From contig VFFE01009051.1 in assembly GCA_008921705.1 (NCBI GenBank), positions 3,228,808 to 3,292,807 of the forward strand: a stretch of 64,000 nt of DNA. The letters are read 5' to 3'. Below the pieces are notes generated by a model. It was not told where the DNA came from. It saw only the letters and a program-made list of their open reading frames with translations, and did not search any database. The first letter of the stretch is position 1, and the number at the start of each line of letters is the position of its first letter. The DNA comes from Burhinus oedicnemus. Taxonomy: Eukaryota; Chordata; Aves; Charadriiformes; Burhinidae. This document shows positions 26,917 through 40,429 of this stretch, in pieces. A program made the position numbers and the translations under genes.

Positions 26917-29900
26917 CTGATGTAAAGAGTACATGTACTTACATGGTTTGAAAATCAAAATCTGTAAACTGTCATCATCAGTTATTTTACATGCAAAAGA
27001 ATGACATTCTCATTATTCCATGTTAAGTGTCTAGCTATTTTCTATGGAGTTTTAAACATTTATTTGACTAAGAATATCACCTGGAAGGTGACAGAAATGA
27101 AGACTACCAAGCCTCGTATTTCTAGGGAGAGGATGATTTCTAGATGAAATCAAAGGAAATTCCTTCCTTACCTCTTACAAAGAAATTATTGACAGCCCAA
27201 TGAAATGTATTAAAATACTGTTCTTGGAGAAACTGTTTTTCTTCTGGCATTTATATTTACATTTACAGTAGGTATGCTGTAAGGTTATTGCACTTTGTTC
27301 CAAAAGCTGACACCTAATTATCTCAGCCACACATCTTGCCCAGTAAGGCAGTTATATGAACCAGCACAACCCCAACTAATACTTCAACATTTTGATTAAT
27401 TTTGAAAGAGAAAATAAAATTGGTTTCTTCATCATCTTTTCACTGTTAAGCAAGCAAACACCCACTTGTTGCAAAACAATTTTGTAGTGAATCGCTTTCA
27501 CAAAACAAAACAGTATTGTATGCTACCTGTAAATCTAAGTTTTAAATCTAAGCCTATCCTGTGCTTAAGCACTTTGGCCAAAAGAAAATATGGCCTTTGG
27601 CCTATTTGTGCATTTCAGAATCTGTATTTTATAACTGCAAATGCTTGACTCTGTCTCCCAAGTTCCATATGCTTAGTTGTGCTATTCTGGGCTAATGCAA
27701 AGAAATAGGTTAGTCACCAAGAAAAGAATCCCAATGTAGGACATCCAATTCTAGAAGTTACGATTGATAAAAAAGACTCTCAGAACCAAAAGGAACAGAA
27801 AATTAGCTGCTACACCTTTTAAGAAAATCTATTTCTACTAAAATTTTCTGTATTACCAAATGGATTGGTGGGAAGGATTCATTGTTGGTCTTCCGGAAGC
27901 TGAGAAATTCTTTTTTCTCCAGCTTCTATGTTTTTTTAAATTATAAAATTTCCTCTCTACCAATTACAGGAGAGAATTTTTCCATGAGGTCAGTATATTT
28001 AGCTCAGATTGTGGGTAATTTAATTATAATTTTAAGTAGCTACCTGAGAGGTAAAACTCTCACAGGAGTTAGAAAGAGTCTTGCTCTAATCAATGGGAAG
28101 GGACTATGGCTTCACCACTTGCAGAAGTGCCCAGCACACCAGCCAGTGCTGGTATGAATTAGAAACTTCTATGCACGGAGGACCTAGTAAGGTCTATAGG
28201 CAAGAACTATATGAGCCATGAGTCTGTACAGGACCAGGGGACAGAATGCTATTAAAACTACATTTAGAAGGCACATTATTCTAAGAAATTAGTATTTTCC
28301 TGACTACTTAGTGTACAAAAAAACCCCAGGGATCCTACTCATCTGCCCACAATTTATCCTCTTAATCTTAAGTCTTTTATATGGGGTACAAAATAAGCAG
28401 CAGAGTCCCCCTTCTTGGCATAATTCAGGAAGGTCGGGTTCTGCTGCTAGAATCATACAAAATTTAATTTCATGCTGAAAATCACCAACATGTCTAAAAT
28501 GCTGCTTGTTTCAGGCAGTCCATTAAAGATGTTGACAGCTATTATCTGACAGTGAAAATAACACACAATTAACTAAGCATCCCAGAGTTCAGCCTGTTAA
28601 GGAAAAATTGAAGACATTTTAATAGAAAAAGCTTCTCCTGAATCTGTAAAAAATCCCATCTAATTTACCAAACAGTAAGGTGTCTGAAACACCCACTGGA
28701 TAGATCTTTACTTTTGGATGCCTCACACTAAACAGGATGTTATACATGCTAATTCTATTTAAGTCTGCAAACATATGAGAGGAAGACTACTGTTTTATGA
28801 GGAAATGTAACTCCAGCAATGCAGAGTTCCAAGTATCTGACCAGAAAATGTTGACACTGGATTTGATTAACCACACACAGAGTAATGCTCCAGGGTTGAG
28901 GGGGGAAAACTGGGGGGAAACATTCACAAAAACCATCCATGATTCTCTCACAAAGTATCTGCCAGAGACAGCAAGTTTTCCACACACAAAAGGAGTTGTA
29001 AATCCATTGCTCTTTCCTGGGTGCTCTGAGATTTATGTAGAACGTGGAAGACCCATGAGAGATGGGGGCCCTCAGTAGTGGACTCTACCTCCAATCAGTT
29101 CTTGAAATGTCTTTTTTGTGGGCATGGCAGAAAAACTAACTCAGTTTTAATTTGTTTTACTGAATTGTTGTTCACGTCTATTTCTAGCCACTGCAGAACC
29201 CTCAGCTTCCTTCTTTCAAGCTTTCTGCTTCATCCCTCCAATTCCTGCCATCCCTTTGAGAAACTCGTGCTGTACTGTGCAAAGGCTGTTTAAACATTGT
29301 TTGTTGACATAAAGCACCTAGGACCCACAGAAATTCCTGATGGAGACACAGGCAGGAGGTGTTAGTGTTGAAATAGCCAAAAAGGCTGTTTTTTACAAAG
29401 GGAGTAAGACTTTAAAAGCATTATAGACTTGTAGAACCATATTGCGATGATCCCACATAACTAATAAACTGGGGGATGCACAAGAAATCTACCTCTCCAC
29501 AACGTAGAAGGGCTTGCAACAGGCATGAGCTCTGCAACCTGAGAGCACAGAGACTTGGCTACAAACTGCAAGTCACCAAAAAAAGAAAGAAGAAGGCATG
29601 ATCATAATTCAGTCAGTCTCTGCTTTCAAAGCAAGGTTGAAGAATGAGAAGGAGGAGAAATCTACTACATCCTTACTATATGATAGAGGGTGCCTCAGAG
29701 AAGTGCAGACACTTCTACAGATGTATTAACCACAATCTCTTTGGTACAGAGATTTCCTTTTCAAGGGAGTGTGGTTCTTCACTGGCCTCTGTGAAATAGT
29801 ATTAGAAGGAATGTCCAGGATAGATCATAAAATTTTTCACAAAACAGAAATCACAATGTGAAAGCACATAGCTTCCTCAGTTGTCAAGTATTTGTTGTTA

Positions 29901-30237
29901 ACAGAGACAACACCAAGCACTGTGTGGTAAAATTAGCTGTAATGAAGAAGTATATGAAACTGTATCCCTTAGAAATTGATATCTCGTATTTTTATTGAAA
30001 GACGTGTCATCTGTAAATTTTCAATTACTTATACTAGTGGCAAAATCAGGTCACACCTGTAAAAGTGAAAAGCCTTCATATTTGGAATAAATCCTGTTTT
30101 ATTCTGTTATGTCTTACAAGTCATACATAGAGGGGAGCAGACAGACTCTGAGATCGTATCTGAGAGTATATCTGTAGTTTTCGTCAAAGTTAGGATGAAC
30201 TTTAAGGGTGAGATTTCCATGGGAATACACAATGCCA
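26917..30237. other. Non-coding AT-rich unique sequence
   Basis: No recognisable gene. A G-rich patch at 28893-28918 has three G-tracts (GGG, G6, G6), one short of a canonical quadruplex. Nothing else stands out. Confidence 0.55.
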
Positions 30238-30363
30238 ATGCCCTAATTCCACAAAGCCCTGAAGCACATGCTCAAAATCAAATATGAGTTTTGCACAATG
30301 GAATAAATTTGTATACATACTTACATTTAAGTGTGTACTTTAGGGCTTTGTTGAATATAGGCC
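30238..30363. mobile_element. Ancient palindromic (MITE-like) element
   Basis: The left end, GCCCTAATTCCACAAAGCCC then TGAAGCACATGC, is an inverted copy of the right end, which ends GGGCTTTGTTGAATATAGGC. By hand, 34 of 47 positions pair between the arms. Total length is about 126 bp with an AT-rich centre. The arm sequence resembles the element at 26786-26916, so both probably belong to one old non-autonomous family. Confidence 0.6.
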
Positions 30364-32449
30364 TAGATATTTTAGCTTATTGAAGATGTTTTTTATTTCA
30401 GCAGATCACTAGTAAGAACTTTATCTGAACAGATACTTTCAACTTTTCGATATGTGGGATATGCTCGTATCTATATCTAGACAGATAGATAGATATTTTT
30501 CCCCTAAGTATGACGGGAATATGAAGTATTGTCTTGTCAAGCTATATTCATAATTAATTTCTTCTGACTACCATCAAAATATTAATTGAAGTTGAAGATG
30601 TTTCAAGAGCAAAACATATACACTAAAATTCTAGATAGAAAATATCAAGAAATTATCATTGTTCAATTAAAAATAGTGAAATATTGATCTCTTGAGGAGA
30701 ATGTGAAGATTTAGTGACTCAAAGGGTATGTATTAACGAAAGCAAAACTACCTAACATCAATTGCTGATCAATCACAGATAAAAATGACCTACATAAACA
30801 ATTTGGTAATTATTGCAGGGAGCACCACTAAAACGGAAATCTGTAAAAATAGCGTGTCTGTAGCATTTCACTGAACCTGCATATTTACCGTCTCTTCATG
30901 ATCTTTGAATAACGTGTTTAGTTTGCACCTAAAAATGATATATGTATATCTACAAATATAATATTTACTACCTTTGCACTTCCCATATTAGCTACAGAGA
31001 AAAATGGAAAATCACCATAGAAAATACATATGGATAGATTAATTTCATTGTACTTGCTGTTAACACCTGTAGGCTAGTTTCTCTGCTGATAGAAATTGGT
31101 ATAGTTCCACTAATTTCAAGAGAAGTATGGGTTTTGTCAGTCGAGCAGCTAACCTTGTTCTTTTTGTTTTGTTTTGTTTCAATAACCAGATGGAGGCAAT
31201 TTAAAAATATAGATATGAGATTTCTTAGAGAAATTTTTAACATCGCATTAGAACATATATGTGTTTTTAAACTAAACTGTAAAATCAGGCATGAAAATAA
31301 TTAAGACTTCAGACTTAGGGTTAGCTCACTACTTTTGGACACTGTAACAGATAGCCCTTTCAATATAAATCCCCCTTTCCCCTTAGCCATTCAGAAGTCT
31401 CCTTCATATACTGAAGTGTTTCCTACAACCTTTGTTGTCACAGCTTAGTTTCCGTTCCTCTCCAGCTGAAGTAACAGTTAACATCTGGATCGTACTGTGG
31501 CTGCATTTTCCTCACAAGATACAAATTCTTGGATAAAGTAGGAAAAGCTCAAAACTTTTCTCAGTAGTGAGGGAGGAACTAATAACTCAAGGAATATGAC
31601 ATTTTTATTAAGCACCATGGTCTAACTTTCTTCAGGATATAGCTTTAATAATTTGATTGTGCATTGCTCTGAAGGGATTAATATTATTTACTTATAAGCA
31701 TGGCTTGGAGCAGCACTGCTAACACATCCTGTACTCTTTCATCAGCTCTGCGTCCAATTTTGACTACACATAATTCAGAAGAATCATCACAGAGTGATTT
31801 CCCAACTATCTATGTGCCTCCAAGCACATGCAAGGGAGAACTCTACCAAGCATAAAAAATGGCCTTTAATATCACAGTACACCTTTTGAGATGCTTCCCT
31901 AAACTAATTCAGAAAAGCAGATGAGCATTTCTGCCTGTTTGTTCAGAAAATTATAGCAAATTCTACACTGTCATAAGTAAGAAGAACAAACTGGGACCAT
32001 CTTCAGTATTAATCACTGCTGTCCATATAGATTTTACTTTTTATTCTCCATGTTTTGTTAAATATTTTATAATATTCCTGACTGCTCACTGTTGATAGTC
32101 AGAGAATAGCAGACTTCTAAGAAAATTACATGGTTGTAACACTTCTAAATAGTGCATTAAGGTAGAAATAATATATGCAAATGTAAGTGTTCTTAATGTG
32201 TCATTGATAAGACTATAATCTCATTTAAGTTATAATAATTTCAAAATGCCTTATAGCAATAACTAATTTTAAAGGTACATCAGCTTCAAACTCTTAGAGA
32301 TTCTTTTAACATACTGTTATTGAAGTAACATCCACAGTTATGACAACTGAGTAGAAGCAATATTTCTCCCTATTTTTAATTTATTTACTTTTTTGTTTGA
32401 TTATCAGAAGGATTCATGCCTGCTGGAGTTCAACAACAGGTTTAAGAAT
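30364..32449. other. Non-coding AT-rich unique sequence
   Basis: No gene recognised. Very AT-rich, with a short GATA microsatellite at 30484-30495 and a T-rich TTTTG repeat at 31160-31180. Confidence 0.55.
30484..30495 (+). repeat. Short (GATA)3 microsatellite
   Basis: Three GATA units. The sequence just upstream carries the complementary CTATATCT words, so the surrounding 30 bases are partly self-complementary. Confidence 0.8.
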
Positions 32450-32454
32450 ACACA

Positions 32455-32540
32455 CTTTTAGCCTCTTTAGGACTTAGTATTAAGTGACTGATCTCCCATT
32501 GTCAGTGGGAATTCAAGCAGGAACTTTAAGTTTAAATGGC
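32455..32540 (+). mobile_element. Ancient amniote repeat remnant
   Basis: CTCTTTAGGACTTAGTATTA, then AGTGACTGATCTCCCATTGT, then CAGTGGGAATTCAAG resembles an old amniote repeat with 'ggacttaggc..aagtgactt..ctcccattgatttcaatgggaattag'. Pattern match only, borders approximate. Confidence 0.4.
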
Positions 32541-33838
32541 ATAATAAAGACTAAAAATATTTCTCCTGCAGTTGAGTGTGTTTGGCACTTTTTGTAACTT
32601 CACGAACACAAAATCTGAACATGCATATGCTGTAATAGCACCAAAAAAGAAAATAACCACCAAACCCATTTGTACCAGTGCAAACTTCAGTATTCCCTTT
32701 TACAATAAAACAACAAATCTTCCTTCAAGATTTTAACTTGAACAACAAGGTAACTGTATGAAAGAAAGAAAGGGAGTGTAGACAGGACTAAAGCTTGCTG
32801 TAAGGATAAGTAAAAGAAGACAATAGGGAGATACCAAAATGTTCCCTCATACAAAAGTGAGGAGAGAGTTCTCTTCAAGTGAATAACTGTCTCAAGCATT
32901 AGGAGAAGGAAGTAGCTGGTCTCAGCCAAGAATGAGGAAATCAGCTGTGGTTGATTAGCAAACAATTGCCTCATTTACATGAACTCAATGTACTGCAGAG
33001 AGTCACTCTAGTGATTAACTTGTTTGGGTCTGCTGCTGATCATAAAAAGCGTTTCCTTGACACCTGATAAGCTAGACAAATACGGTTTAGAGATTATAAT
33101 TTTGTGGAATTTTCCATATTAGATAGCCAGAAATGAAAGATAGATTGTCAGGTCAAAAATAATGGCTGGTGACAACTGCTGCTTCTCTCTATTTACACTG
33201 CAGGCACACCCAGAGCAGCCTCCCTCAGGGCTGCAGCCTGACACTGTAGTAGGTACTTTACTAATAAAGCACGTGGCTGCCACCTGAGCAAATCAGTAAC
33301 AGAGTTCAGAATACTTCATGGTATTACAAATAAATAGATCAATACGCAGCTATAACACTGAAAGACTGTGTTAATGCATAACATGTGGAAAATAAAAAAT
33401 ACAGAAAAATAGCATTATAGGCCTCCAGATTTAGTACAGCCATTAATGTAGCTAGTTCTATTTCATCAATGAAACGTTGAGATGGACATGAAGGTGAAAA
33501 TACTTGGTTTGGCTTGAGCCAATATGAGAGCTTAACACCACCAAAAGGGTAAGATCCTGCTTTTCTTCCTTCCCTTCATTGCCAGGCACAGGTCCTTCAC
33601 CACTAACACTTTGCACTGAGGCCCACTTCAGATCCCCGTGTGTGGGTGTACACACTCACACACAAACACAAAGAGCTGATTCAACTCATGAATCTGACAC
33701 AAAACTGTTCGCGTATTTCTTCTGGGTCAGCAGGGAGAAATTTCTGTCTTTCAGTAATGATGTCCTACTAGATTACTAATGTGGATTGAGCCATACAATC
33801 TAATTTCATGCCAAAGGTGTATTTCCATGATACTCACT

Positions 33839-33920
33839 TCACTGAAATGATCTGGGGTAAAAAAAAAAAACCAAACCAAAACTCCAAAAAGTGGATTTTT
33901 AAGCTAGATCATTTCAGTGA
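33839..33920. other. Perfect 15-bp inverted repeat around an A-tract
   Basis: TCACTGAAATGATCT (33839-33853) and AGATCATTTCAGTGA (33906-33920) are exact reverse complements. The 52-nt loop contains A12 followed by CCAAACCAAAACTCC (33859-33883). A transcript could form a stable stem-loop. It could be a fold-back insertion or a small decayed inverted-repeat element. Confidence 0.9.
33859..33880 (+). repeat. A-tract grading into A/C-rich sequence
   Basis: A12 followed by CCAAACCAAA, inside the loop of the inverted repeat at 33839-33920. Confidence 0.85.
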
Positions 33921-35951
33921 TCCAGTTTACAATGCTTCCTAAAAAATATTATATTGGCAGAACAGAGGAGGCAGACAATTTGAACACATGACTGGAAACA
34001 AGCCATCAAGGGAAGGAGATAGAGTTTCTTAAGTTGGCTTTCTTGGGAAAACTAATGCCTGGCAAGCCTGCACCTTTAGCATCCATGTATTTTCAGACAG
34101 TACAGAGTTCAGTTACTTCACTGGTGGCATACCTCAGTGCCCATTAATTATCCAGTTTTGCAAAGGAAACTTTACTAGTGACTCTTCTTTTTCCAGCATT
34201 GCTTACATCGCGAGTGTTCACAGAATAGCTGAGCCAAGGTAATGTCATTCTGCTACTTGAGGTGGCAGTCGTACCTCCTTTATTGCCTTCCTCCTGCCTT
34301 GTACCAGTTACAGCACTGGTGTGAGCCCTGTGGGAGGTGTTTCAGCTCCCACCAAATCACAGAGAACTATTCACTTTTTTGCTGGATGAGTTTTCTCTGG
34401 GTTAGTGAGTGGAACTGGCTTACGGTAGGATCAGACAAACACATCAGGGAAGCAACACTCACGTATGGCCAGGAGATGGGGGAAATGGAATTGACCCTTT
34501 CAGCAGCGGCAAGCCACTAAACCAGTTCAACCTCAGAACGAGAAAAAAAAAAGCCTCACCCTGACAGAAGATAATAACCAATGGCTCAGTTACTGTTGGC
34601 TGTACTATTTGGCCCAAGAGCTGAATTTGGCAGTTTGTTAAACAAAGTCTTGTCACCTTCCATATTTTCTGGGTATAAAGGGTATAACAAGAATTGCAGT
34701 TCCCAGTCAGAGAAGCCCACCTTCTTGGCAAGGAAAGCAGTACTCCTGCACCATGCCAGGCAGTAGCAGTGGGGAATATAATTTGTGTCTCTCATAACAC
34801 TGTTATTAGTAAGTGCGGTGATACAGCTAAGAATATGCTTTTTGGTTTAAGATCAATTCAGAGGACTTTATCAGACGGAGGAGATTTCTCTCCCTGCCCC
34901 TCTGTCCCCTCACTGAACTGTTTATCCCTAACTGCCTTCTAAGGCACACAAACCTCCACTTGCACCAAATGTGTGGTGGCTCAGTTCTCTTTGGGTCCTT
35001 CCCTAGGAAAAAGCAGTAACACTCCTGGCCATGGGGAAGGGAGGGTGACCATTTCCATTAAAGGAAGACAACCCCAGAGATAATACAGACCCAACCCTGT
35101 GACGAGGCCACAGGAAAAGGGAACAGAGAAAAGGCAACAGAGCAGGGGCAGAGGCACAGTTATGGTCAGCACCAGACTTCGCAGACTGTGGTACAGCACA
35201 GCAAAATCTAGCGCCACAGATACAATCCTGGCATTGCAGGAACTAGTAACTGTATCATGTACATTTAGAATTGTAGAATTACCATATATCACGATACGCT
35301 GTAACCACCCACTGCAAAGATTCTTCAGTCGGTTTTTTTCAAGCATGAAAAGGGATCCATTTTTGGCTGGATTCTGTCTGAAGGTTGTGAGAGGATAATG
35401 GCCACAGGAAATAAAACACAGCTATGCCATCTTAACACCTGCAGTTTTACTTCCATTACAGTGTGACTCCTCTAGGCATAAAGAATCAACCTGTTTGAAT
35501 TGTACCCCGCAGACACTTCTCTAAATACAAGATGATTTTACACGAGCTGTATCCTGGATTTTTCTTAAGCAGAAGGATCAAGCAAGTCTTAGTCTTGTTA
35601 AATTTTGCTATGGATTCAGACTGATGCCAATTAAGCCACAAGAATAACTGTCTGACTTCTGTGATATAGCAACATGCCATGTGAGACTACAGCAAGAGAT
35701 ACAGCCAGCAGCTAAGAATGCAGGAGTGTCTGTGAGTAGAAAGGGAATTGGTCAAACAAGTATTTTTCAGACCTATTAAAATATTTTATTTCATTTAGTC
35801 TTCTAGAAAAGCCAAGCGTAGCCACAAAGGGATTTATTTTCTCATAAGGACATCGTTTCCTTGGGTGTATTTGAAGAAAAGTGAATGTTAAGCACTTCTG
35901 ATTGAGCACTGGATAGCTCTGAGGGCTACAGGCGCTCAGCAGTGCATGAAG

Positions 35952-35967
35952 TACTGCCACCTTTTGG
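35952..35967 (-). promoter_or_regulatory. CTCF-like motif
   Basis: The minus strand reads CCAAAAGGTGGCAGTA, a close fit to the CTCF core with CCA, AGGTGGC and AGT in the expected places. Occupancy is unknown. Confidence 0.45.
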
Positions 35968-36127
35968 TCACTTTCTGCCAAAACCCCCTTTCCCTTATTT
36001 TGTAAGACCTCACCAGTGTGTAACATTGTTTCTTTTTCCATAAAGTCCTTCTGTCTTGGAAATTCTCTCTCCCTTCTTTTAACTGAGAGGTGTGGAGAGA
36101 TATTTGGAAGGATATTTAATATCCTTT

Positions 36128-36198
36128 GTTGTACTTGATGATCTTAAAGGTCTCTTCCAACCAAAACGATTCTATGATTCTATGATTCTATTCTATGA
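36128..36198 (+). mobile_element. CR1 LINE 3' tail fragment, copy 2
   Basis: GTACTTGATGATCTTAAAGG, TCTCTTCCAACCAAAACG and then several ATTCTATG octamers (36169-36198) are the extreme 3' end of a CR1 LINE. Only about 70 bp remain, so this is a severely 5'-truncated insertion. Confidence 0.9.
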
Positions 36199-36914
36199 CT
36201 TGATTATTAGGTCATTTTCTTGGTTTAAAAGTAGTCTTTTCTTACAATGCTGAGAAGGCTTTGTGTTTGATTAATGTGAAATAAAAATACAGTATTACCG
36301 TTTTATTCAGACTCACAACAATGCTGCTATACGTGACTGCAATCTTTAGATACTGCTATCCTGGACAGAGTTATTAAATATGTCCTTCTTTAAAATAGGT
36401 GTCACAAATAATAATAACCAATAACCCTGCTCTAAACCACAAGACTGGAAACCAATATCCTAAGAAATTGACAACTTTCAGTAAGATACAAAAAGCTGCT
36501 GACATCCATTCACTCCAACAGATATTTAATGCAGGGGATTGTTTTTCTGTTGTGAAAAAGAGCCACATCTCGCATTCCTCTGAAGTCAACAGGAATTATG
36601 AATAAAAAGACCCAGGTTGAAACTTTTCAGATTGTACTTGCTACTTCCCTGCATGAATTACTGAATTTAACTTAACTTCCTATCCACAGGTAAGATTTAC
36701 ACAATTATTTTTTTTCTAGGGAGAAGAGAAAAATGCCAATTCCAAAATTTTCCAAAGGTCCTACTCCTTGGACTGAAGGAAATAGGAACTGAATGAGAAC
36801 AGACAACACCTTGCACTGTCAGGCAACAGGAGAGTAAACTAACTCTACTCTCTTACCGGTTTAAATCATTAAGTACTCAAAGTGACCACTCACTACTCTT
36901 AATCTCAGGGTTTA
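36199..36914. other. Non-coding unique sequence between two CR1 pieces
   Basis: AT-rich DNA without a recognisable gene. CTCTGAAGTCAACAGGAATT around 36579 has a faint resemblance to the 'attgaagtcaatggga' words of old amniote repeats, too weak to call. Confidence 0.5.
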
Positions 36915-37224
36915 CAACCTTTTTAGTAGGGCCTGTTGCAATAGGACGATGAGTAATGGTTTTAAACTAAAATACAGTTGGTTCAGACTAGATATAAGGA
37001 AGAAATTTTTTGCTCTGAGGGTGGTGAAACACTGGCACAGGCTGCCCAGAGAGGTGGCAGATGCCCCATCCCTGGAAACATTCAAAGTCAGGCTGGACGG
37101 GGCTCTGAGCAACCTGGTCTAGTTGAAGATGTCCCTGCTCATGGCAGGGGGGTTGGACTGGATGACTTTTAAAGGTCCCTTCCAACCCAAATCATTCTAC
37201 GAGTCTATGATTCCATGATTCTAG
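36915..37224 (+). mobile_element. CR1 LINE 3' fragment, copy 3
   Basis: Sense strand is plus. The sequence encodes the end of CR1 ORF2 (words equivalent to IRKKFFALRVV, HWHRLPREV and LDGALSNLV), followed by the 3' UTR with GGACTGGATGACTTTTAAAG, GTCCCTTCCAACCCAAATCA and degraded ATTCTATG octamers at about 37195-37224. It belongs to the subfamily with LDGALxNLV, as does copy 4, not to that of copies 1 and 5. The upstream part (36915-36960) is less certain. Confidence 0.93.
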
Positions 37225-40200
37225 CAGGGAAACTGGGGATTTTCAGACACGCAAGAAGCAGACTTGAGTTCTTCCAGTATCTGCTCTTTCTCCTGCATTT
37301 AGTTATGAACCTACATCCCTGCAGCCAGAAAGAGACTGTTCATGTGAGGATTCCCCAGCGTACAGGACATTTTTTTAGTTTAGTGACAAACACTTCTGCA
37401 AAATTGTTCTCTTTTATTAGAGGGTAAAAGGTCAGGGATTACTTTGCTGCATGAGACCCTTATGGTTACATTTTCAAAGCTATGCTTGTGCTGGAAACAC
37501 AAATCCTGTTACTGTTACAGGATTAGTGCACATAACTTTCCAAATGCTGCTTTGAAAATGGAGCCAAGAAATATTATTTGTGTGTACTTTCTGGAATTAA
37601 TGTAGGCTGTGATTATTAGCCAGTCTTAGAACACAGTTACATACACATCTTTTGATGTACTATCTGTAGACACTCATTCAGACCTGTCTGGATTTCTTTA
37701 GTAATTGGACATTTATTAAAAAAATAGGAATGATAAGACGTCACTTTCAACCTACCTCTTCCTTTCCCACAGATTAATACAATTTGTCTTGACTCTGCTA
37801 ACACTTTTTCTTGCCTTTTTTTCAACTGTCTCTTAGGAATAAAGAAAAAAAAACAACTTAAAATCAATAACCTAATCTTTGTTTTGCTTAGTTTCACTAG
37901 AAACTTCAAACCTGCACTGCAGTGATGGAATCAACCTGGTGCTGGCATTGCCAATTCCCCAGTTCATTGAGCCTCATTAAACTTTTTCTCCCGTTCTGAA
38001 TTAAAACAGGTTTAAAATCTTAATACATTCTACAATTGCCTCAAGTGAGAATGAGTTTTCTCCTTCACTTACTGTACAGCATCTATTGCAATCAGAGTGT
38101 TAATTTCTAACTATAAATGATTAAAATTGCCCTCCGCTTGTATATCAACTTTTAAACGAGAACAGGCCTTCTAATCATTGTTTTAACCACTAAAATCATG
38201 ATTAATGTTCTTGACAAGGAAAGAGAGGAAAAGAATGTGTCTTGTAATGGAGAGAACCTCTAGTTTCTGTACCTTGATTACACCGAGGCATGACATACAT
38301 CGCCTATCCAGCACTACCAAATCTAAAGCAGCTCCAGACATGCCTGGTGACATATCACTAGGCACCTGGCACAGTTTGAGAAAGCTAGAAAGCTTAGAAT
38401 TTGGGTACCACATAAGGAGGCATTTTCAGGATTATAATTTTGGCCTTCAGTGCCTAATTTTGCATTTGGTGTACTACAGGCTTATATACTTATCCCGATT
38501 TGGTTTTTATTCCTGACATTGTCATTATCTTTTTTTCTGTTTCCACAATAAAGTAGCAAGCTGGCTGCTGTTGGCTTTCTGTGTATCAGCAGGGTGAGCG
38601 AGCCTCATGAGGAGAGTACTTCAGTTACCTGTGATGAATTCATCCTCTGAATTGCCCTCTGGGTGGTAGGAACCTCTTTCTCCCAACAATTATGGAGGAT
38701 CCTAGGAAGGCTAATCACCTAATGGAGGTGCTTGCCTTGGAGTGCCTTGAATGAGGCTGTGTGAAGAGCACCCAAAGTTACAAAATAATACCTCCCTTGC
38801 ATGGGTAACCCAGCAACATCTGGTTTTTATAAAAGCAAGTAAATTATGGTAGTTGTTTTCTCTGATATTGTCATGCTCACATCTTATACAGAGCTGACAT
38901 GCAGTCAATATAAAACACCATTAATCCCACAAGCCACATTTGAACTATTTCAAGACTAAATCTATCACTGACCTTAGCTTTCATCTTCCTCTTTTGTCAA
39001 AATTTTCTAGGATTTAAATATAATCCAACTGGAAAGAACAGAGATTATTTCTTCAGTAAGTAATGATAATTTCTCTTGTGTTGGTGTGGTATGAATACAG
39101 ACAGCATCCAAAAGTCTTACAGCCACTAGTGTAATAAAGTTCTTTTTTGGTGTGATTAAACATCAAATAGTTTTAAACAACTCATTTATAAAATTTGAAT
39201 TTCAAATGCTTATTTCACTGCTGAAAATCTTGTATTATGTTCAGACAGCTGATCTATAAATCCTCCCAATCCTTAAACTGCATTGGCCAAAGTACCATTC
39301 ATTAGATAAGGACAGTGACTACCTCATTTAAAATGAATCCTAGTAGATGACAGGCAGTGGAGGGAATATTTTCTAGTGTGACATGAGCCAGAAATATAGT
39401 TACCCAAAGGAAATAGCATTGAGGGGTAGTAGATATTAAACAGGGAAAATGCCTGCATGATGATGGCGACTGCAAAGGAGGCCATTCAGAGCTTCTACAC
39501 AAGCAATATTTCTTACATAGTCTTGGCTACAGTCCAAGACTATATACTCACATACACGTACATATGTATAAAAAATATACAGTCCATCCTGGTATATAAT
39601 TTAAAATGTAAATTACAAATCCTTACATATATTAATCCAACAGTTGTGGGCTACTTACTATGAAAGTCCACTGTTATATGTTACAAGGAACAATATTATT
39701 TTACTGTATTGTTTAAATACATTTGGCCTTGTGATGTATAGAAAACTGATGGTGTAAATCTGGATCTTATGTCTCATTTGGCAAGAAGCAGACATTTCTA
39801 AGGGTTTTAATCCTCTGAGGACAAAGTAATAATTCAGTTTCAATTCTTGCAAGTTACACACATGCCTAGGTTCTTGCACACAATATAAAAAATCAATGGG
39901 AATGTTCAAATGACTAGATTTTAGGCATATCCATAAAGTTGGAAGAACTACGGTCTTGGTATGTACATGGATAGAAGTAGTTTTACAACAAAGTGGAGAA
40001 GAAGTGACTGTAACAACTAGACATGTTCTCCATAGAACCTGGAGTAAAATCAAGGACCTTAAATTGAACAGATGCTTCAAAGCGATACTGAATTATAAAT
40101 AATAATAGCCTTCAAGATTGCTTCAGTCTGGTATTTAATTGTTTAAGGTTTCACTTTCTCTACATTTGCAGTTGATTTTCACCTAAAAAAAGGAAGAACT

Positions 40201-40429
40201 ATATGAGCAAACTCACTTTATATTTTTTAGGTAACTAAAACCTTTTGGAGATGAAGTAGGTGTTTTGAAATTACTGTTTCTCTTTTAGCTCTAGTGCATA
40301 ACAGAACAAGTTAGCAACAAGTTATGGATATACATAAACACATTATGGCTGCCTACCTGTATAAATGCCATGATCAACACATGGATGTGTTGGGATAGAA
40401 TGCCGGTGTGTTTTGCAGCCAAGCCATGG
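37225..40429. other. Non-coding AT-rich unique sequence
   Basis: No recognisable gene. Open frames at 38205-38516 (plus) and 39658-40080 (minus, about 140 codons) lack known motifs. Nothing repetitive was recognised apart from TA-rich words near 39540-39600. Confidence 0.55.

Larger units (their letters stand above)
32541..36127. other. Non-coding unique sequence
   Basis: No gene recognised. It contains the inverted repeat at 33839-33920, a CA/GT-rich near-palindrome around 33639-33670, and a CTCF-like motif at 35952. Open frames cluster around 34.2-35.4 kb on both strands, but they overlap each other and show no known motif. Confidence 0.55.

Noticed and set aside
28893..28918. Possible G-quadruplex
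   Set aside because: Only three usable G3 tracts are present, so the canonical four-tract rule is not met.
39658..40080. 140-codon minus-strand open frame
   Set aside because: No recognisable motif, AT-driven composition and no splice borders that make sense.
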